A stretch of 64,000 nucleotides of DNA from Perkinsus olseni (GCA_013115135.1 JABANP010000003.1:310001-374000), one strand, 5' to 3'. Numbered from the stretch's first letter, positions 23,265-35,489 are shown. Notes: a model not told the origin generated them from the sequence alone. A program made the numbers and translations.

Positions 23265-25716
23265 ATGACAGCGCCCCAGCCCTCGGAGTAGCGGTGATGG
23301 CGGTGTCTCTACTGCCGCGCCTGTTGTCACTCCGGATGCCAGTAAGATCGACAACGACTGGTATGAGTGAGTTCATGCCATCACCTGCTCGTCGTCAGCC
23401 CCGTCGCCTGGGTTGAGCCCCGTTGGGAGGACCACTGCTCCCTTGGTGTCCTCCTCGACGAGCTCCCAGTCTGGTCCGTTGATGATTGGTATCGCTGGCG
23501 GCACGGCTAGCGGCAAGACCGAGATCGCCATGGAGATAGCATCACAGCTTAACCTACATGAGGACTTGGAGGTTAGTACTCTTTCCCCACCTGTGAGTAT
23601 CAAGAGTGATTATCATTAGTAAATATGAATATGTATTCACGGGTGGCATGTCGCGGAGATGAAGTGTCTAGTTGTGGGAGAAGCGTGAAGTATAGTATTG
23701 ATAGTACATTATTTTCATCGGTAGTGGTATCTGGGCGCTCCTGGATCTCTTGCCGTTAGGTTATACACCAGTCCTCCTTCTACAAGGATGCCAGGGCGTA
23801 TCCTGAGGTCAACGATGAGAACTACAACTTCGATCATCCTGACGCGGTAGGCGCGGAGTGGTACGCCCTCGTGACGTCGACAGATGATTTCAGTTCGATT
23901 ATGATCTGATGATAAGGACCCTACTGGACCTGAAGAAGGGGAGGAATGTATTCATCCCTCACTACGATATGCGATCGAGGCTTCGCAACGACAAGTAGGT
24001 CAGGCAGGTGTTCGTGTGCTGAATGGGGAATTGTCCTTACCGTAGGGCTCGGAAGGTGTCGGGCGTCCATGTGGTTATCTTCGAAGGCATCTTTGCCATC
24101 TACTGGGAGGCCGTTAGGGACCTCCTCGACCTGCGGTACGCCACTCGGATGGGCTGATTTATGGTGATGGTCGCTGAGTTTGTCTTAGGTTGTTTATACA
24201 TTGCGATGATGATACCAGGCTGGCGAGACGTCTCGTACGTGACGTCAGAGGGATGGGAGAGAGCGTCGACTCAGTCATATCCAAGTAGCGTTGATGCTCT
24301 CTTGCTAGTACAGGCCATCGCCTGTACTAACAGGTACCTCACTACCATCAAGCTGTCGCACGAGCGTTACCTGAAGCCCTGTATGAAGTATGCTGATCTT
24401 ATCATACCTGATGGCGTTGAGAACGTTATAGCCCTCCAGGCGATAGTACAGGTCATCCGACTACAGCTGATGGCCAGGGGGCTGCTCAGCTTCCATAGAA
24501 CTCTCGCTGATGTGGTAATAGGAGGGAGGCGGAGCTTATCTCTGAGGCCATACTATCGGTATGGCAGGCATGATGCTGGGCTATGTGCTGGGGGTATGAT
24601 GGGCAGTTGTATTAAGGAGAGTTCTCTACTCAGGGCCTCACGATGACGAGCCACAGCTGATGATACACGAGTTGAAGTCTAGCGACGAAGTAGGGTATAT
24701 CACTCGGGTACTGCGGAAGCCTCGAGAGCTCCGCCGAGAGTCCCTCCTCTTCTACTGTGACCGTCTGAGCTACCTCATAGTCCGCTATATCGATGGCATC
24801 ATGTTTGCTGGGGAGCCTCCTGCACCCTGACCACAGTGAGTCCGTGGTCTACGCCTCTCTTATAGGGTATGGTGATGTCATGGAGTCTGGTGTCAAGCAA
24901 CATGACAGGTAGCCATCTTCGTGTACAAGAGGGAACTCGCCACTTCCGCTCTGCCCCTGCAGGTTGTGTAGCTTCGGTAAGCTGACAGTCCCTCGGGCCC
25001 AGCTCACGGCACGACGTCACTTCTTGGCTTCGGGCACTCTTGCTCCACACAGTATATCCCTTGGAGGGGCGTCACCTGCGTCTAGTGCTACAGCTGGTAG
25101 TGAGTGCAACCTGCAGCTCGGAACGACTCCCAAGTTCGCTGGTAGTAATTGGATGAAGTGTGGGAAATGTGGTATGATGATATTCAGAGCCCGCGCCACT
25201 GCAGCTACCGGGACCAGCTATGACGGGGTCTAGTCCCTGCTGTTCGCCCGTGAGGGGCAACGTCACTCTAGATGGCTCCAGCAGTACGAGTTTCGCCTCG
25301 AGCCCGCCACTAGTGGAGGTTGTCTACTTGCCGACCAAGGCTCAGAACAGCGTAAGCAGACAGCAGTTGTAGTGCTTGGAGTGGTATTGGTGTCAGATCG
25401 TCGTGATTCTGATGGCTGTGCTGGCTGACCAGGAGCTTGCGATAGCTGCTGTGAGGGCACTGCAGGCGCAGGGAGTCTCCCCCTCCAGGATCATCATAGC
25501 CTGCATGTTCGCCGATGCCGAGATGTGCAAGAGCACACTAAGAGCGATCGGAGGCTCCGTGCAGGTGAGGGCCTCGCTTTGTTGAGGCGCGAGTTGTGTG
25601 GTCACAGGACCTCCGATCAGGTTGTAGTGGGTAGCCTTGAGGTCACTAATAACGTAGTCGAACTCCGAGGTCTCGAGCGTGACTTATGCACGCGTTACTT
25701 GGGCATGACAGATTGA
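23265..25716 (+). CDS. uridine-cytidine kinase fused to UPRT-like domain
   Basis: Pyrimidine-salvage enzyme of UCK-like-1 layout. Uridine kinase part: P-loop GIAGGTASGKTEIAMEIA (about 23497), SSFYKDARAYPEVN, NFDHPDA, then (after a 47-bp intron, 23847-23893) FDYDLMIRTLLDLKKG and IPHYDMRSRL, VVIFEGIFAIY, DDDTRLARRLVRDVRGMGES, and KYADLIIPDGVENVIALQ. UPRT-like part: a helix RELRRESLLFYCDRLSYLIV (about 24720), then VVILMAVLADQELAIAAVRA (about 25400) and a C-terminus VVELRGLERDLCTRYLG, like the GLGDFGDRYFGT end of UPRTs, TGA at 25714-25716. The PRPP loop, usually DPMLATG, reads MAVLADQ here, so the phosphoribosyl site looks degenerate. The segment 24830-25380 is not resolved. The first exon (MTAPQPSE) may need a +1 shift near 23289 or a different splice. 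Confidence 0.7.
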
Positions 25717-25729
25717 TCATCATCACCCC

Positions 25730-26378
25730 TCTACGTCACTCAAGGAAGGAGGGGCCAGAAGTCCGGATGGCCGGTAGCGATCCAACTGAGCTCAGCTTCA
25801 CTCCACCTCCCGCTTATTATAATAGTTTCTCCTCCCGAAGTTGGGCCTTGCGTCCATCGGGCGAGCTAGAGCTGAGGGTTTTATCGCAGTTGATTCCGCA
25901 GCCCGGAAGGCTGTGTTAACCCTGGCCGAATATGATGGCTGCGAACAGGCCCAAGGTCACACGAAATGTTACCGTGTGTACCATGATGCCCCTACGGCGG
26001 TGCATAGAGAATAACATGGGGGACATATCACAGTGTGTGAAGGAGGTGGGCAGGAGGAGGACCTCGGCCGGGCCCCAACGGACGCTCCTGTTAGGTCAGA
26101 GATTTCGAGCGAACGTGCAACAAGCGGAAGCACTATGTGCATGATCGCGATGGTCTTGATGACTGCAGGAGTGGTCTCTATGGCTCCAAGCAGACAGTTT
26201 GATAGCCGTGTCGGTGCCGGGCTCGTCATGCAACAGCTACTGCAGAAAGGAAGTGTTTTTGGCCCCGGTTGTGTTGCGTTGCTGAGTTATATGAGATACA
26301 AGGTACCGAGGTTCCTCGGAGGAGGACGGATGGCTCTGGGCCTGGATAGTAGAACCATCTCGTTGTATGTCCGCTGAG
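25730..26378 (+). CDS. unidentified coding region
   Basis: Plus-strand protein-like sequence after the UCK-UPRT gene: FIAVDSAARKAVLTLAEYDG near 25880-25940, then GHTKCYRVYHDAPTAVHRE, and an open stretch 26033-26377 with a hydrophobic run (MCMIAMVLMTAGVVSMA) and KGSVFGPGCVALLSYM, ending at TGA 26376-26378. The frames differ, so introns or frame changes are needed. No family is recognised. Confidence 0.28.
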
Positions 26379-26381
26379 AGA

Positions 26382-26414
26382 GAAGCCAGGGAGCTGAGGC
26401 AGCTCCCTGGCTTC
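26382..26414. repeat. perfect inverted repeat (hairpin)
   Basis: GAAGCCAGGGAGCT (26382-26395), loop GAGGC, then AGCTCCCTGGCTTC (26401-26414): a 14-bp perfect stem that starts 3 bp after a stop codon. The right arm is followed by another partial copy (CTGGCTTCC). Confidence 0.9.
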
Positions 26415-26527
26415 CTGGCTTCCTTGCACACTTAGAGAGCCAGCTTGATGTTTGCAACTCCAACGAACGTTGCAGGTGACTTTTCCTCGCTCGCTTCTAT
26501 CAGTTGAACCTTCACTATGGTACCGCG

Positions 26528-27834
26528 ATGAATCCGACCAGCGACACTCACTGTAGACGGGGTCGATACCTAGCGGCGTATCTGTGCTCCCTGGTCATCG
26601 GCTATCTTTACCTCTACTTCACTGAGGAACAGTACATCTCACTGGACACACGCCTACCACCCAACCATACGCCGGCGTCATCAGAGTGTCTCAGCGTGTC
26701 GCAGCTCTCATCAGGAGGCCACGACTCTGTGCTCCAAGGGGGAGCGGGCAGGCCCTATGTCATTGACCTCGGCTTCGCACATGGACTAGGGCACAAGTTG
26801 GAGCTGCAAATGCTGGCGATGGTCGCTGGCCTTCGCGGGAAGGGTCGCTTCGTCGGTGCACTATGGACAGCCGAGAGCGGCAGTGGCGAGCACACTGATA
26901 TGATCACAGCCGCTCCTCTGCTGGGCAAGTTATGGGGAGGAAACATCTCCGATGAGGCTGCACCTGAGCTCGTGGGTGCGGCAAGATACTCCCCTCTGGA
27001 GGACGGCTCCTGTCCACGGCGACAGGCGGGGAAGAGAGTGCAAGGCGAGTCCGGTGTCGCGGGGGCAACGCTTGATGAAGTGGCATCCTTCCTAGGCGAG
27101 GGTCGGCTCGCTGTCATCTGTCCCTGGTTTGATAAGAACGCCGGTGGGACTCCGTTACCAGGTGAAGAGCTGATGGTGCGAAAGTGGATGAGGTCACGGA
27201 TTGTGAAGGAGGGCAAGGGACAGTCGTTCTTTGTGGACGGTACTGATGATATCCTCATTGCTGTCCATATAAGACGCGGTGATCTGCTCAATCGGCAACA
27301 GCATCGAATGACTCGAAACCACTTTTTCGTCAACGTGGTGGCGCATGTTTTGACAGAACTAGCAGCGGAGAGGTCAGCGCAGGTTGTCGTTGTGAGCGAG
27401 ACTTGGAAGGACGGTGGTCATGAGTGCAGCCGAGGGAAAAGAAATTGTGCAACCACCTGGGCCAATCCGTGGACTTCGAGACGTCCTTACGGAAACAAGT
27501 CGCTGACCTCGGCCACCAATTTGGCAGATGGCAAGTCCAAGTTCACCTGGATTCTGATACAGCGCGATCGTTCCTGACGCTAGTATCAGCAGATCTGCTG
27601 GTTTTGTCCAGCAGTGGGTATAGTGCCTGGGCAGGGCTCTTGAGTACCGGCATTGCCCTCTACCCCGCAGACGCTAAGTCCCAGAGTGTTATGCGTCGCA
27701 TGAGATCGCAGGCCGTCAGCTCTATCCCGGTCCAGTCGGATGATGGATGGAATCGAGAAGCCGTTGCGCGTGAATGGTCACGATATGAAGAGTGTCCAGC
27801 AAGAAAGAGGATTCGTCTAGCAGTCGTCCCATGA
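26528..27834 (+). CDS. type II membrane glycosyltransferase, fucosyltransferase-like, with frame changes
   Basis: The start at 26528 (MNPTSDTHCRRGR) is followed by a signal anchor (YLAAYLCSLVIGYLYLYF), a stem and a lumenal domain, the layout of Golgi glycosyltransferases. AVHIRRGDLL (about residue 246) is the H-x-R-R-G-D nucleotide-sugar motif of alpha-1,2/1,6- and O-fucosyltransferase folds. Near the C-terminus VQVHLDSDTARSFLTLVSAD and LVLSSSGYSAWAGLLS match the usual D-x-x-x-x-F-x-x-L-x-x-A-D...S-S-x-S region. The frame must move by two bases between these parts. The best reading is two +1 changes, at about 27421-27425 and about 27491, with the intervening residues EIVQPPGPIRGLRDVLT; a single -1 change is the alternative. 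Acceptor and exact family are not determined. Confidence 0.65.
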
Positions 27835-28136
27835 TACTGATGAGCATGTCCACATGTACCATTCGACTGTCTCCATTGTACCGATGATGGTTGATCCATT
27901 TTTAGTTGTACGAGTTGCGGTAGAAGGGCAGGTGAATAGTCCTCGGCAGGCTGCTGTTTGCAAAAGCCCCTTTGCAGGGCTCGATCGAGTGTTTCCCTGC
28001 GTCTAGTAGTGCGGTCATCCGAGTATTAATGGTTGCGTGGGTGGTTTGCTGCTACTCGTTCCATTAGCATGTAAATCCTTCCCTCGCCTTTGGCTAGTAC
28101 CCCCTGTGAAAACAGATTTTTTGTGCACCTCCGACC
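27835..28136. other. short intergenic spacer
   Basis: About 300 bp between two plus-strand genes; presumably the terminator of the glycosyltransferase and the promoter of the beta-galactosidase. No motif recognised. Confidence 0.5.
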
Positions 28137-30460
28137 ATGGTTCCGAGTTTCCTTATTTGGCTCGCTTGCACCACTTCGGTCGTCCTAGCTGCCGAGAAGC
28201 CGAAGTCAGTCGGAGCCCCCAGATCCCTGGTTCGCTACTCTCAAGTACGTGGGAGGCCCTATAAAGTCTCCTATGACTCGAGAGCCTTTACGATCGACTA
28301 CAACCGCAGCCTTCTCCTGGGAGGTTCCGTGCACTACCCTCGCCTTGCAATGGAAGACTGGGGGCCTATTCTCAAGAATATGGCTCTGGATGGTTTGAAT
28401 CACGTTCAGCTGTATGTCTTCTGGAACGTCCACGAGCCTAAGGCGCCCCAGTATGATCCTGCCACTAAAACTTACAAGCACACTTACGACTTGGAAGGGC
28501 GTGCGGACTTGGCTAAAATTTATAAAGTTGGCTGGTGATAATGATCTTTTTGTTGACGTTCGAATCGGCCCCTACGTCTGCGCCGAGTTCACTTTTGGAG
28601 GTATTCCGGTGTGGACCAAGGACATCCCCGGCATGTGCTACAGATCCATTTGTGGTTGGCACGCTGGGGCGCCTGAGACCTGCGAGCCTTGGAAGACCGG
28701 GAGCACTGCGGGTTGCGATCCATGGAGGCAGCAGATGGCCGACTTTGTACTTTTTATAACAGATCTTATAAACAAGAATGGACTTAGTGCTGAACAAGGT
28801 GGCCCTGTCATTATGGCACAGATTGAAAATGAGTTTCATTACAACGAACCAGTCGGACAAGCTTACGTGGCTTGGTGTGGCAAACTGGCAGCCAACAGCA
28901 ATCTGAATGTACCGTGGGTCATGTGTAACGGTATGTCGGCCAAAGAGACGCTTAACGTATGTAACGCAGATGATTGTGAAGGTTACGTCGCTGGGCACGA
29001 CAAGCAGTGGCCCGATCAGCCACTCGGATGGACCGAGGACGAGGGCTGGTTCATCACTTGGGATCCTTACTATTATTTGGCCAACTTCGACAGACCCCCG
29101 CAGGAGATGGCCTATGTTGTAGCGAAGTGGGTCGCCCTTGGTGGCAGCCATCACAACTACTATATGTGGTACGGTGGCAACCATATAGGGCAGTGGGGCG
29201 CAGCCTCTTTGACTAATGGCTACGCCCAAGGTGTCAATATCCTCATCAATGGCCTCCCTCATGAACCCAAGAAGTCTCACCTAGCAAGGCTTCACAAGGT
29301 CCTTGGCGCTCTCAACGGCGAGCTTATGAGCGTCGTGGACCGGCGTAGTATCAAACCACAGGACCTTACGAACAACGTCCAGATGTATCAATGGACGGAC
29401 ACCCTCGGGTTCATCCATCGTCCGGCGTGCTCGGGGTATCCGACTTATGTCTACTTTAAAAACAAGAGATATATGGTATCATGTCAAGAAGTCTTGATCG
29501 TCAACCCTCAGGATGGTACGGTGTATTACGCTTCAGCGGAAGTACTGCCTGGAGGGGCTATACAAACCAAGGTTGTGGCCAAAGCTGAGCTCGTGGACGG
29601 CGGCACCGGAGAAGTTCCGTCGCGGCATGGGAGTTCGTAAGAGTACCTATCCCGTGGACCAGCTCAGCATCACTGGCCTCGACACCGACTACGTTCTGTA
29701 TAAAACCTCGTTCAAGAGCCCAGCGGACAGGTCCGTGGAGCTCACCATTGCATCGAGCTGGTCACAAGTCTTTTATATTTCGATCAATGGTGGCAAGTCT
29801 TATGACACAACCATCATGAACATCAACAAGGGCGCTACCAAGTGGAAAGCCGCAGCGACTCTGATGGGAGTGCAAGCTGGACAGACCTACGACCTTTATA
29901 TTCTATCTGAGAGTCTCGGCATTGAGAATGGCAACGTGGAGTCAGGACTGGCCTCCATGGAGCCTTCCCTCAACAAAGGGATAATCGGGAATGTCACCGT
30001 GGACGGCAAGTCCATCTATGAAGGCGAGTGGACCATGGTGAAAGGCCTTGACGGGGAGGTCCCGAGAGCTCCCAGAGACGGGCCTACTCAATTCATGAAC
30101 ACCAACCCCAGGGTCCCCACATGGTTCCACACCAAGTTCGATCTGCCTCGCTGGAAGAGAACGGAGTGGGGGGTGAGGTCGGTTTCGCTGAGGCTCCCCA
30201 AGGGGCTGCCTAACGACGCTGGGGGCCATCTTTGGTTGAACGGTATGAATCTTGGACGCTGGCGATCCACCCTCCAGCCGAGGACCGGCGATTATGTCCA
30301 GCCGGAGTACCGACTACCGGCTGATGCACTCGAGGTTGGTACTAACCGCCTAGCGGTTTTCAGCGCCACCGGTGACTGGGATTCGTCCACCACAGAGAAG
30401 GGAATGGCCAAGGTTGTCGAGAGCTACTACATTCCAGCGGAGAAGGCTGCATTGCATTAG
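28137..30460 (+). CDS. GH35 beta-galactosidase, secreted, with two +1 frame changes
   Basis: Glycoside hydrolase family 35 enzyme releasing terminal beta-galactose, probably secreted or lysosomal. A signal peptide (MVPSFLIWLACTTSVVLA) opens the protein. Then GGSVHYPRLAMEDWGPIL, NHVQLYVFWNVHEPK, VDVRIGPYVCAEF, and the family signature GGPVIMAQIENEF with the acid/base Glu. GWTEDEGWFITWD holds the likely nucleophile Glu. The C-terminal jelly-roll has LWLNGMNLGRW near the end. Length (about 770 residues) is normal for the family. The frame changes at an A4 run (28515-28518: GCTAAAATTTATAAAG, one A too many) and at 29598-29606 (GACGGCGGCACCGG, one base too many). Skipping one base at each restores the domain. 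No introns are needed. Confidence 0.85.
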
Positions 30461-31348
30461 AGATTGTTTGCCTGGAACTCAAGCTGGATTTCTTTCGCTT
30501 TACTTGCTATTAATGTCTCCATATATTTGGTCCGCACCGCGGCAACCTCGGTGATACGATATTATATCTTGGGCAAGCTGATGGGCGTATACATGCCGTT
30601 TTTGAATGGTTCGAACAGGGTCGCTTGCCTCCCTGTATAGGGCCTCAAAACTTTATGTTTGAAAAGTGATTCATAAAGCAACAGTACTTGTGACTAGGTT
30701 GTGTTTGAAGACATGAGCGTGTGAATGACTAAGGGGACCAGTCTAAGCTGCCTAGGAGCCGAACAAGCTTAGCAACCTCGACCCGCATTACTGGACGGCG
30801 TAGCGAGCGGTGGCTGATTCCATATCTGTGCTACCCGCACTTCGTACCAGCCTTTCCTCACACGAGTAAATGCGCATGTGTAGTCTGCATCGACCAGCCT
30901 ACAGCCACTGATGCAGTGCTCGATTCACGAGCCCACCTTGCAATCTTCAACACAACCCCACAGCACGCGAACGGCAGTCGCTCATGGGATGATTGTTTGA
31001 CGTAGGGGCGTTGCCTCTGACGGCGATTCGGCCCATACGAGCATTGATGATTGTTGGCCTCGTCGTCGAATGCGTGAGCACGAAGCTATCCCGTATGACA
31101 ACGAAAAAACGTGATCATGAAACGGGGAGAAAATGACAAGATAGATGTCGTCGGCTCTATTATGAGATATGGCACCTCGGAGGCACCGGGGCATATGAAC
31201 GTGTGCATGGCCTATGGTACAGACCCCGGGGGAAGCATCACGCTACGCACCGCCGACGCCGCCCGTGCTGCTGCTGGCTGATAGAATATCTGATACTTTG
31301 CCGTACAGGGGTGGTGCCAGGAGCTTATTCAAAGGATAGGAGACAAGC
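30461..31348. other. intergenic, no supported gene
   Basis: Frames at 30372-30554 and 31194-30982 show no coding character. No repeat or RNA gene recognised. Confidence 0.45.
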
Positions 31349-31663
31349 CTACGAATGACACGATCGAGAGAGCATTGAGTGACGTTTACAACTGAACTTA
31401 CCCCTCGGCCGTCTCGCATACGACCTTATCTCCGGAGATTTCCTTGATCTGCCTGACCATTGCTGCATCATCCACGTCATCATCGGTGGACCGAAGATAC
31501 CGTTCGACGATCTCCTCCGACAGCCTTGGTCTCGGGTATTGTAGGAGCCAGCAACTTTCCGGGTTCTCCTTCGTTTTTGGCGGAGAGCTGGCCATTTCAA
31601 TATCAATTCATCAATCACTGTGAGGAACCTCATACGTAGCGATTCCCAACGAGAGCCCAACAT
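31349..31663 (-). CDS. possible exon of an unidentified gene
   Basis: The minus strand reads SEEIVERYLRSTDDDVDDAA and VRQIKEISGDKVVCETAEG, a convincing acidic helical stretch, followed directly by a GTAAGT donor (about 31402). Upstream frame 31663-31349 overlaps in another phase. No family recognised; the other exons are not found. Confidence 0.3.
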   Translation of the reverse strand: MLGSRWESLRMRFLTVIDELILKWPALRQKRRRTRKVAGSYNTRDQGCRRRSSNGIFGPPMMTWMMQQWSGRSRKSPEIRSYARRPRGKFSCKRHSMLSRSCHS

Positions 31664-32650
31664 CAGGCTAGGATTTCACCAGGTCTGAGCTCAATTACTG
31701 CTCGGGCAGGAGACAAACCACTGGTTTGTTTGAAACCAGACCATCCTTTTCAGGAGTCGATATGGCTATCGATATTTTTGCCGGTACTTCTGCGGGGCTA
31801 TCAAGAATTCACGTCAAGGTACGACTTGCCAATTAAATTTGGCAAACATCACATCTCGACGAGATTAACGCACACCGAATGGAGTCCACTGTCGAGCCGG
31901 AGTAATAAGTAGTCGCGAACAGCTATCTTGATGTTCATCGCTGCCTCCAGATACCGCATCGGCACCGGTGTGTTACTCACTTGGTTCCATCGTTATTTTT
32001 GCGTATTCTTGGCGGTGTAAACGACAGCTCCCCGGCGATTGGCCGCTACTGCGGCGCGAATAAAGACAGCACATGCAACAGAAACCACTCACACTCTCAA
32101 ATGATCGTGCAGTCGACCACGGAAGCCACAACGGCGCCTTTATTCACTAGCAATCCGATGGCGCGCATGATTGTTCATCGGCATGCAAGCCAGCGGCGGC
32201 ACTCTTGGGGCAGAAAGACGCGACTGATTGTACCATCTACTGCTTGATGTACGAAAGGACTTCAATCTGTTCCGATGACGAGGAAGCGCCACGGTGTCGA
32301 AGCAACGTCGCAATCACTCACGAGCCGACAACGATGTGCAAAGTCCCGGGGTAGTTATCTTCGGCCGAAGGCAAGCTATCGACATGACTCCCACCAGCTT
32401 GAGCCGTCGTTCGCGGTACCGAGATTGCCAACAATGACGGGTCATCCGGCCCTGCGCGGGAGGAGCCTGTCACGTCCAAGAGGGCGACACCCATTCATGA
32501 TCGCGGGATCCTGTGATTACCTACCGGTGTAGCAGACGAAACGTCCAATGTCCCGCGAATGAGATGCCATGAACGTGTCGAGTTATCGATCACTCGGGCG
32601 AGCGCGCATGTCCCATTCCGATGATGATGTGAGAAGTTTGTTGGGCACGC
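31664..32650. other. no supported gene
   Basis: Short plus-strand frames (31730-31912, 31981-32247 and 32275-32532) have mixed composition and no domain. Nothing else recognised. Confidence 0.4.
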
Positions 32651-33084
32651 ATGAGCACAAGCCGGTCCTTAACGCCGGGAACAGCGGTCGCGTCTGCTCA
32701 ACTAAAAGCAAGGTCTACTCCACCAGCCCTCTCACTTAGTTTACCAGGAGCCAAGAGAAGCCAAGGAAGCCAAGGCTCATTTGCATTAGGAGGTGGTAGT
32801 ACAGCTAGCAACAGCAGGAACCGTCCTCAATCATCGTCAGCAAGCAAAAGGCTAGCTCCACCAAGGTATGCTTATATCAGTTTAACCGAGCGTTCGCGAT
32901 GGTGTGGTATGATCAGGTCTCGTACATCCAACCGGTCGTCGCAACCCTCACTACAAGGCTCAGTCGGAGTATCTTCACCTCCATCGGAAGTACTATCTAT
33001 ATAGAGTGTCTATCATCATCTTCGTATATCAGCACCCGGCCATCAGAGCAGCTAGACGTACCAGAAAAGAGCGTCGAGAACTAA
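32651..33084 (+). CDS. possible Ser/Ala-rich protein or 5' exon, unidentified
   Basis: Open from ATG 32651 (MSTSRSLTPGTAVASAQLKA) with a low-complexity Ser/Ala/Gln-rich chain and basic SSSASKRLAPPR. A GTATGC donor may follow at about 32863. It could be the 5' end of a plus-strand gene lying before Mo25, or a disordered small protein. No family recognised. Confidence 0.28.
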
Positions 33085-33289
33085 AAGGTAGCCGTCATGG
33101 AAGGGGGCTCGAGCACACAAGGGGATATCCGCCGTATTGTTGGTAGGTTTTATTACTTGCTTCTCCCACTTCTCGGAGATTTGCCAAACTAACTGCAGCG
33201 TTTTTTGTATCGGCGTGAAAGACAGCATGCTCAACTTCGTTCAAAGCATATTCAAGTAGTGATGACGGGCGACCGCATGCGAGCATCGT

Positions 33290-35489
33290 ATGTCTGTCCG
33301 TTGCAGGCCTTCGGGCTATAAAAAGCAGAAACCACAGGAGCTCGTCAAACAGATGGCGGATGAGCTAGAGGCTCTTCCCGACGTCATTGAAGAGACCGCC
33401 AACACCAACTCGGTTACTGGAATGACGGTAATGCGTTTAGCATCCCTGCGGAGAGCTGTGGTCTTCTCAGTCGAAACCATCAGTCCTTGCATCATCCCAG
33501 GTATCGCTATCAACGTCGAAGTCGTTCCAACGGAGTCCCTCGTCAGCTGGCGAGAATGAAACCAAGAAATATGCCCCGGTACGGAGCTGTTCCAGCGTGT
33601 ACCGTCATTGTTGCTATTCTCAGTTGGAAGATTTCCTAGCGGCAGCAGTCATTCCTAGCGACGGTCGCACTCCGGCAGGGGACCACAAGCCAGATACCCA
33701 TGCAGGCCCTCCCACACAGGTAGTGGCACTGGAGGGGGTTGGATGTTGTTTGGGATGCCCTGGCTCGCTCAGTTCGGTAATGTTACTAGTACGCGGAAGC
33801 CGCCGAAGCCGGAGGAAATAGAGAAAGTCGTGAACCAGAGTCTACAGTAGTATTCGATAGGTGTCACCGGTGTCGATTGTGATGATCAGGAGTAACCTAT
33901 TGTTGAAGATAGCTCGTCACATAGCGGTGGCCAGTCCGGAGCTTAGACGATCATGCGTCCAGGTAGTTGCTAGTCGAGCGAAGCCGCTGTGTAACATTCA
34001 CTGGGTGGCGGGTTAGGTTTGGGGTCACCTATTGAAGCTGGAGTCGCCTAAAGAACCACGAGAAGGTCAACCTAGCGTATCTCATGACTCATCCAGATTG
34101 TATGAGGGTAGTAGAGAGGAATCGTTGGAGTCTGTGCCGCTACTGTTGATTTCGTTGTGTGGAGGTCTGATAGGCGCCTTCTGACACCTCTAGCTCCGTC
34201 TCCCTTCTCCTCAGTGCCTGGTGTCATGCTACAGCATACCCGACTGTTCTATCCATGTTGGGGTTATGATTCGTGATGCATGTAAATTCCATGATGTAGT
34301 GCAGTCTCAGATGTTCAACTCTGGTGAGCCTCATGACGCACACCTCCCTCGGAGCGTTCCGATATTTGCGCTCTTGCTGCAGGTCTCATATACCAGCTAT
34401 TCGACGTCCTGCACTCACACAACTTCGATACGCAGGCTGATGGCTTCGAGACCTTGAAGGAGGTGGTAGAGGGCGGTGGTCTTCGCAGTCGTTGACGTGG
34501 GAGTTCGGGAATCTTATACTGTTCGACAGTTCTTGGGCTAAGGGCGGCGATGGTGTCCTCATTAGGTTCTGATGAATCACAAGGACGTATCGGTTCGCTG
34601 GCTACTTGATAATTTTGATGAGTTCTTCAATCGGTATGTAACTTGGGTGGGGCCATCTGTCCCTGCGGTGATTCCTCGCTTATTATGACTTCTATGCTCT
34701 AGGTACCAGGAGCTGCTAGATGTCTCCTCGGGTGATACGCAGTACGTCACAGTCCGTCAGTCACTCAAGTTACTGGGAGACATTTTACTTGACAGGCCTT
34801 TTATGAAGGTAGTAGTCATTGGAGGGTTGACGGGATTAGAGACAGCAGTATGGCTTTCAAACCAGTGAGAGTAGTGTCTTCGATGCCATGCTGAATCTGA
34901 GACAGCGAGGTCGGTATCTTGGGTGTATATATTGCGGCTTGGGCTCTATGATATCAGAGTGGACGCGAATGAGAATTGCGTAATTTCCTGATTTTGACGT
35001 TCATTGGGACTCAGGTAATGGTAAGATTCGTTAACGAAGAGCGGTACTTAAAGTCGGTCATGATACTGCTTGGAGATAGCTCGAAAGCTGTACAAGTGGA
35101 AGCGTTCCACGTCTTCAAGATCTTCGCGGCGAATCCTCACAAGGCGCCAGCGGTAGGCGAGCAGAGAGCTGAGGACAACAGAAAGGAGTTCTTTCATCAG
35201 GTGCAACAGATCCTCTACCAGAATCGAACCAGACTTATAAAATTGCTTGATAAATTAGAGATGGCCGTTATCTCGAGCACTGGTGTGCACAAGTCGCAGA
35301 GCGAAGAAAAGCAGTTTGTTGCGGATAAGGTGAGGGGCGGTACGAGTTGGTGATGAGATGGTATCGAGTGTCAATGCCTCTCAGCAAGCCGTCGTGAACA
35401 AGTTGGAGAAGCTGACGATGCCAGAGAGGATCGGTCATCATCATCATCACGGCCAACAGCAGAGAGATTCATCCAGTGGCTCACCCTGA
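33290..35489 (+). CDS. Mo25/CAB39-like scaffold protein
   Basis: Armadillo-like scaffold that in other eukaryotes activates STE20/LKB1-type kinases. Exons in order: YKKQKPQELVKQMADELEAL (about 33320), KPPKPEEIEKVVNQSLQ (33800), LLLKIARHIAVASPELRR (33905), VNLAYLMTHPDCMR (34065), MIRDACKFHDVVQSQMF (34267), LFDVLHSHNFDTQADGFETL (34397), MNHKDVSVRWLLDNFDEFFN (34572), YQELLDVSSGDTQYVTVRQS LKLLGDILLDRPFMK (34702), RFVNEERYLKSVMILLGD and VEAFHVFKIFAANPHKAP (35030-35150), NRTRLIKLLDKLEMA, and a tail with five His. The order and the EAFHVFKIFAANP motif are those of Mo25. TGA is at 35487-35489. The first exon and start codon are uncertain, and exons 2-4 are joined by inference. Confidence 0.72.

Noticed and set aside
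23280..23360. A +1 shift at the TAG after MTAPQPSE in the UCK-UPRT gene
   Set aside because: Skipping one base gives a plausible chain, but an alternative start or splice explains it equally well.
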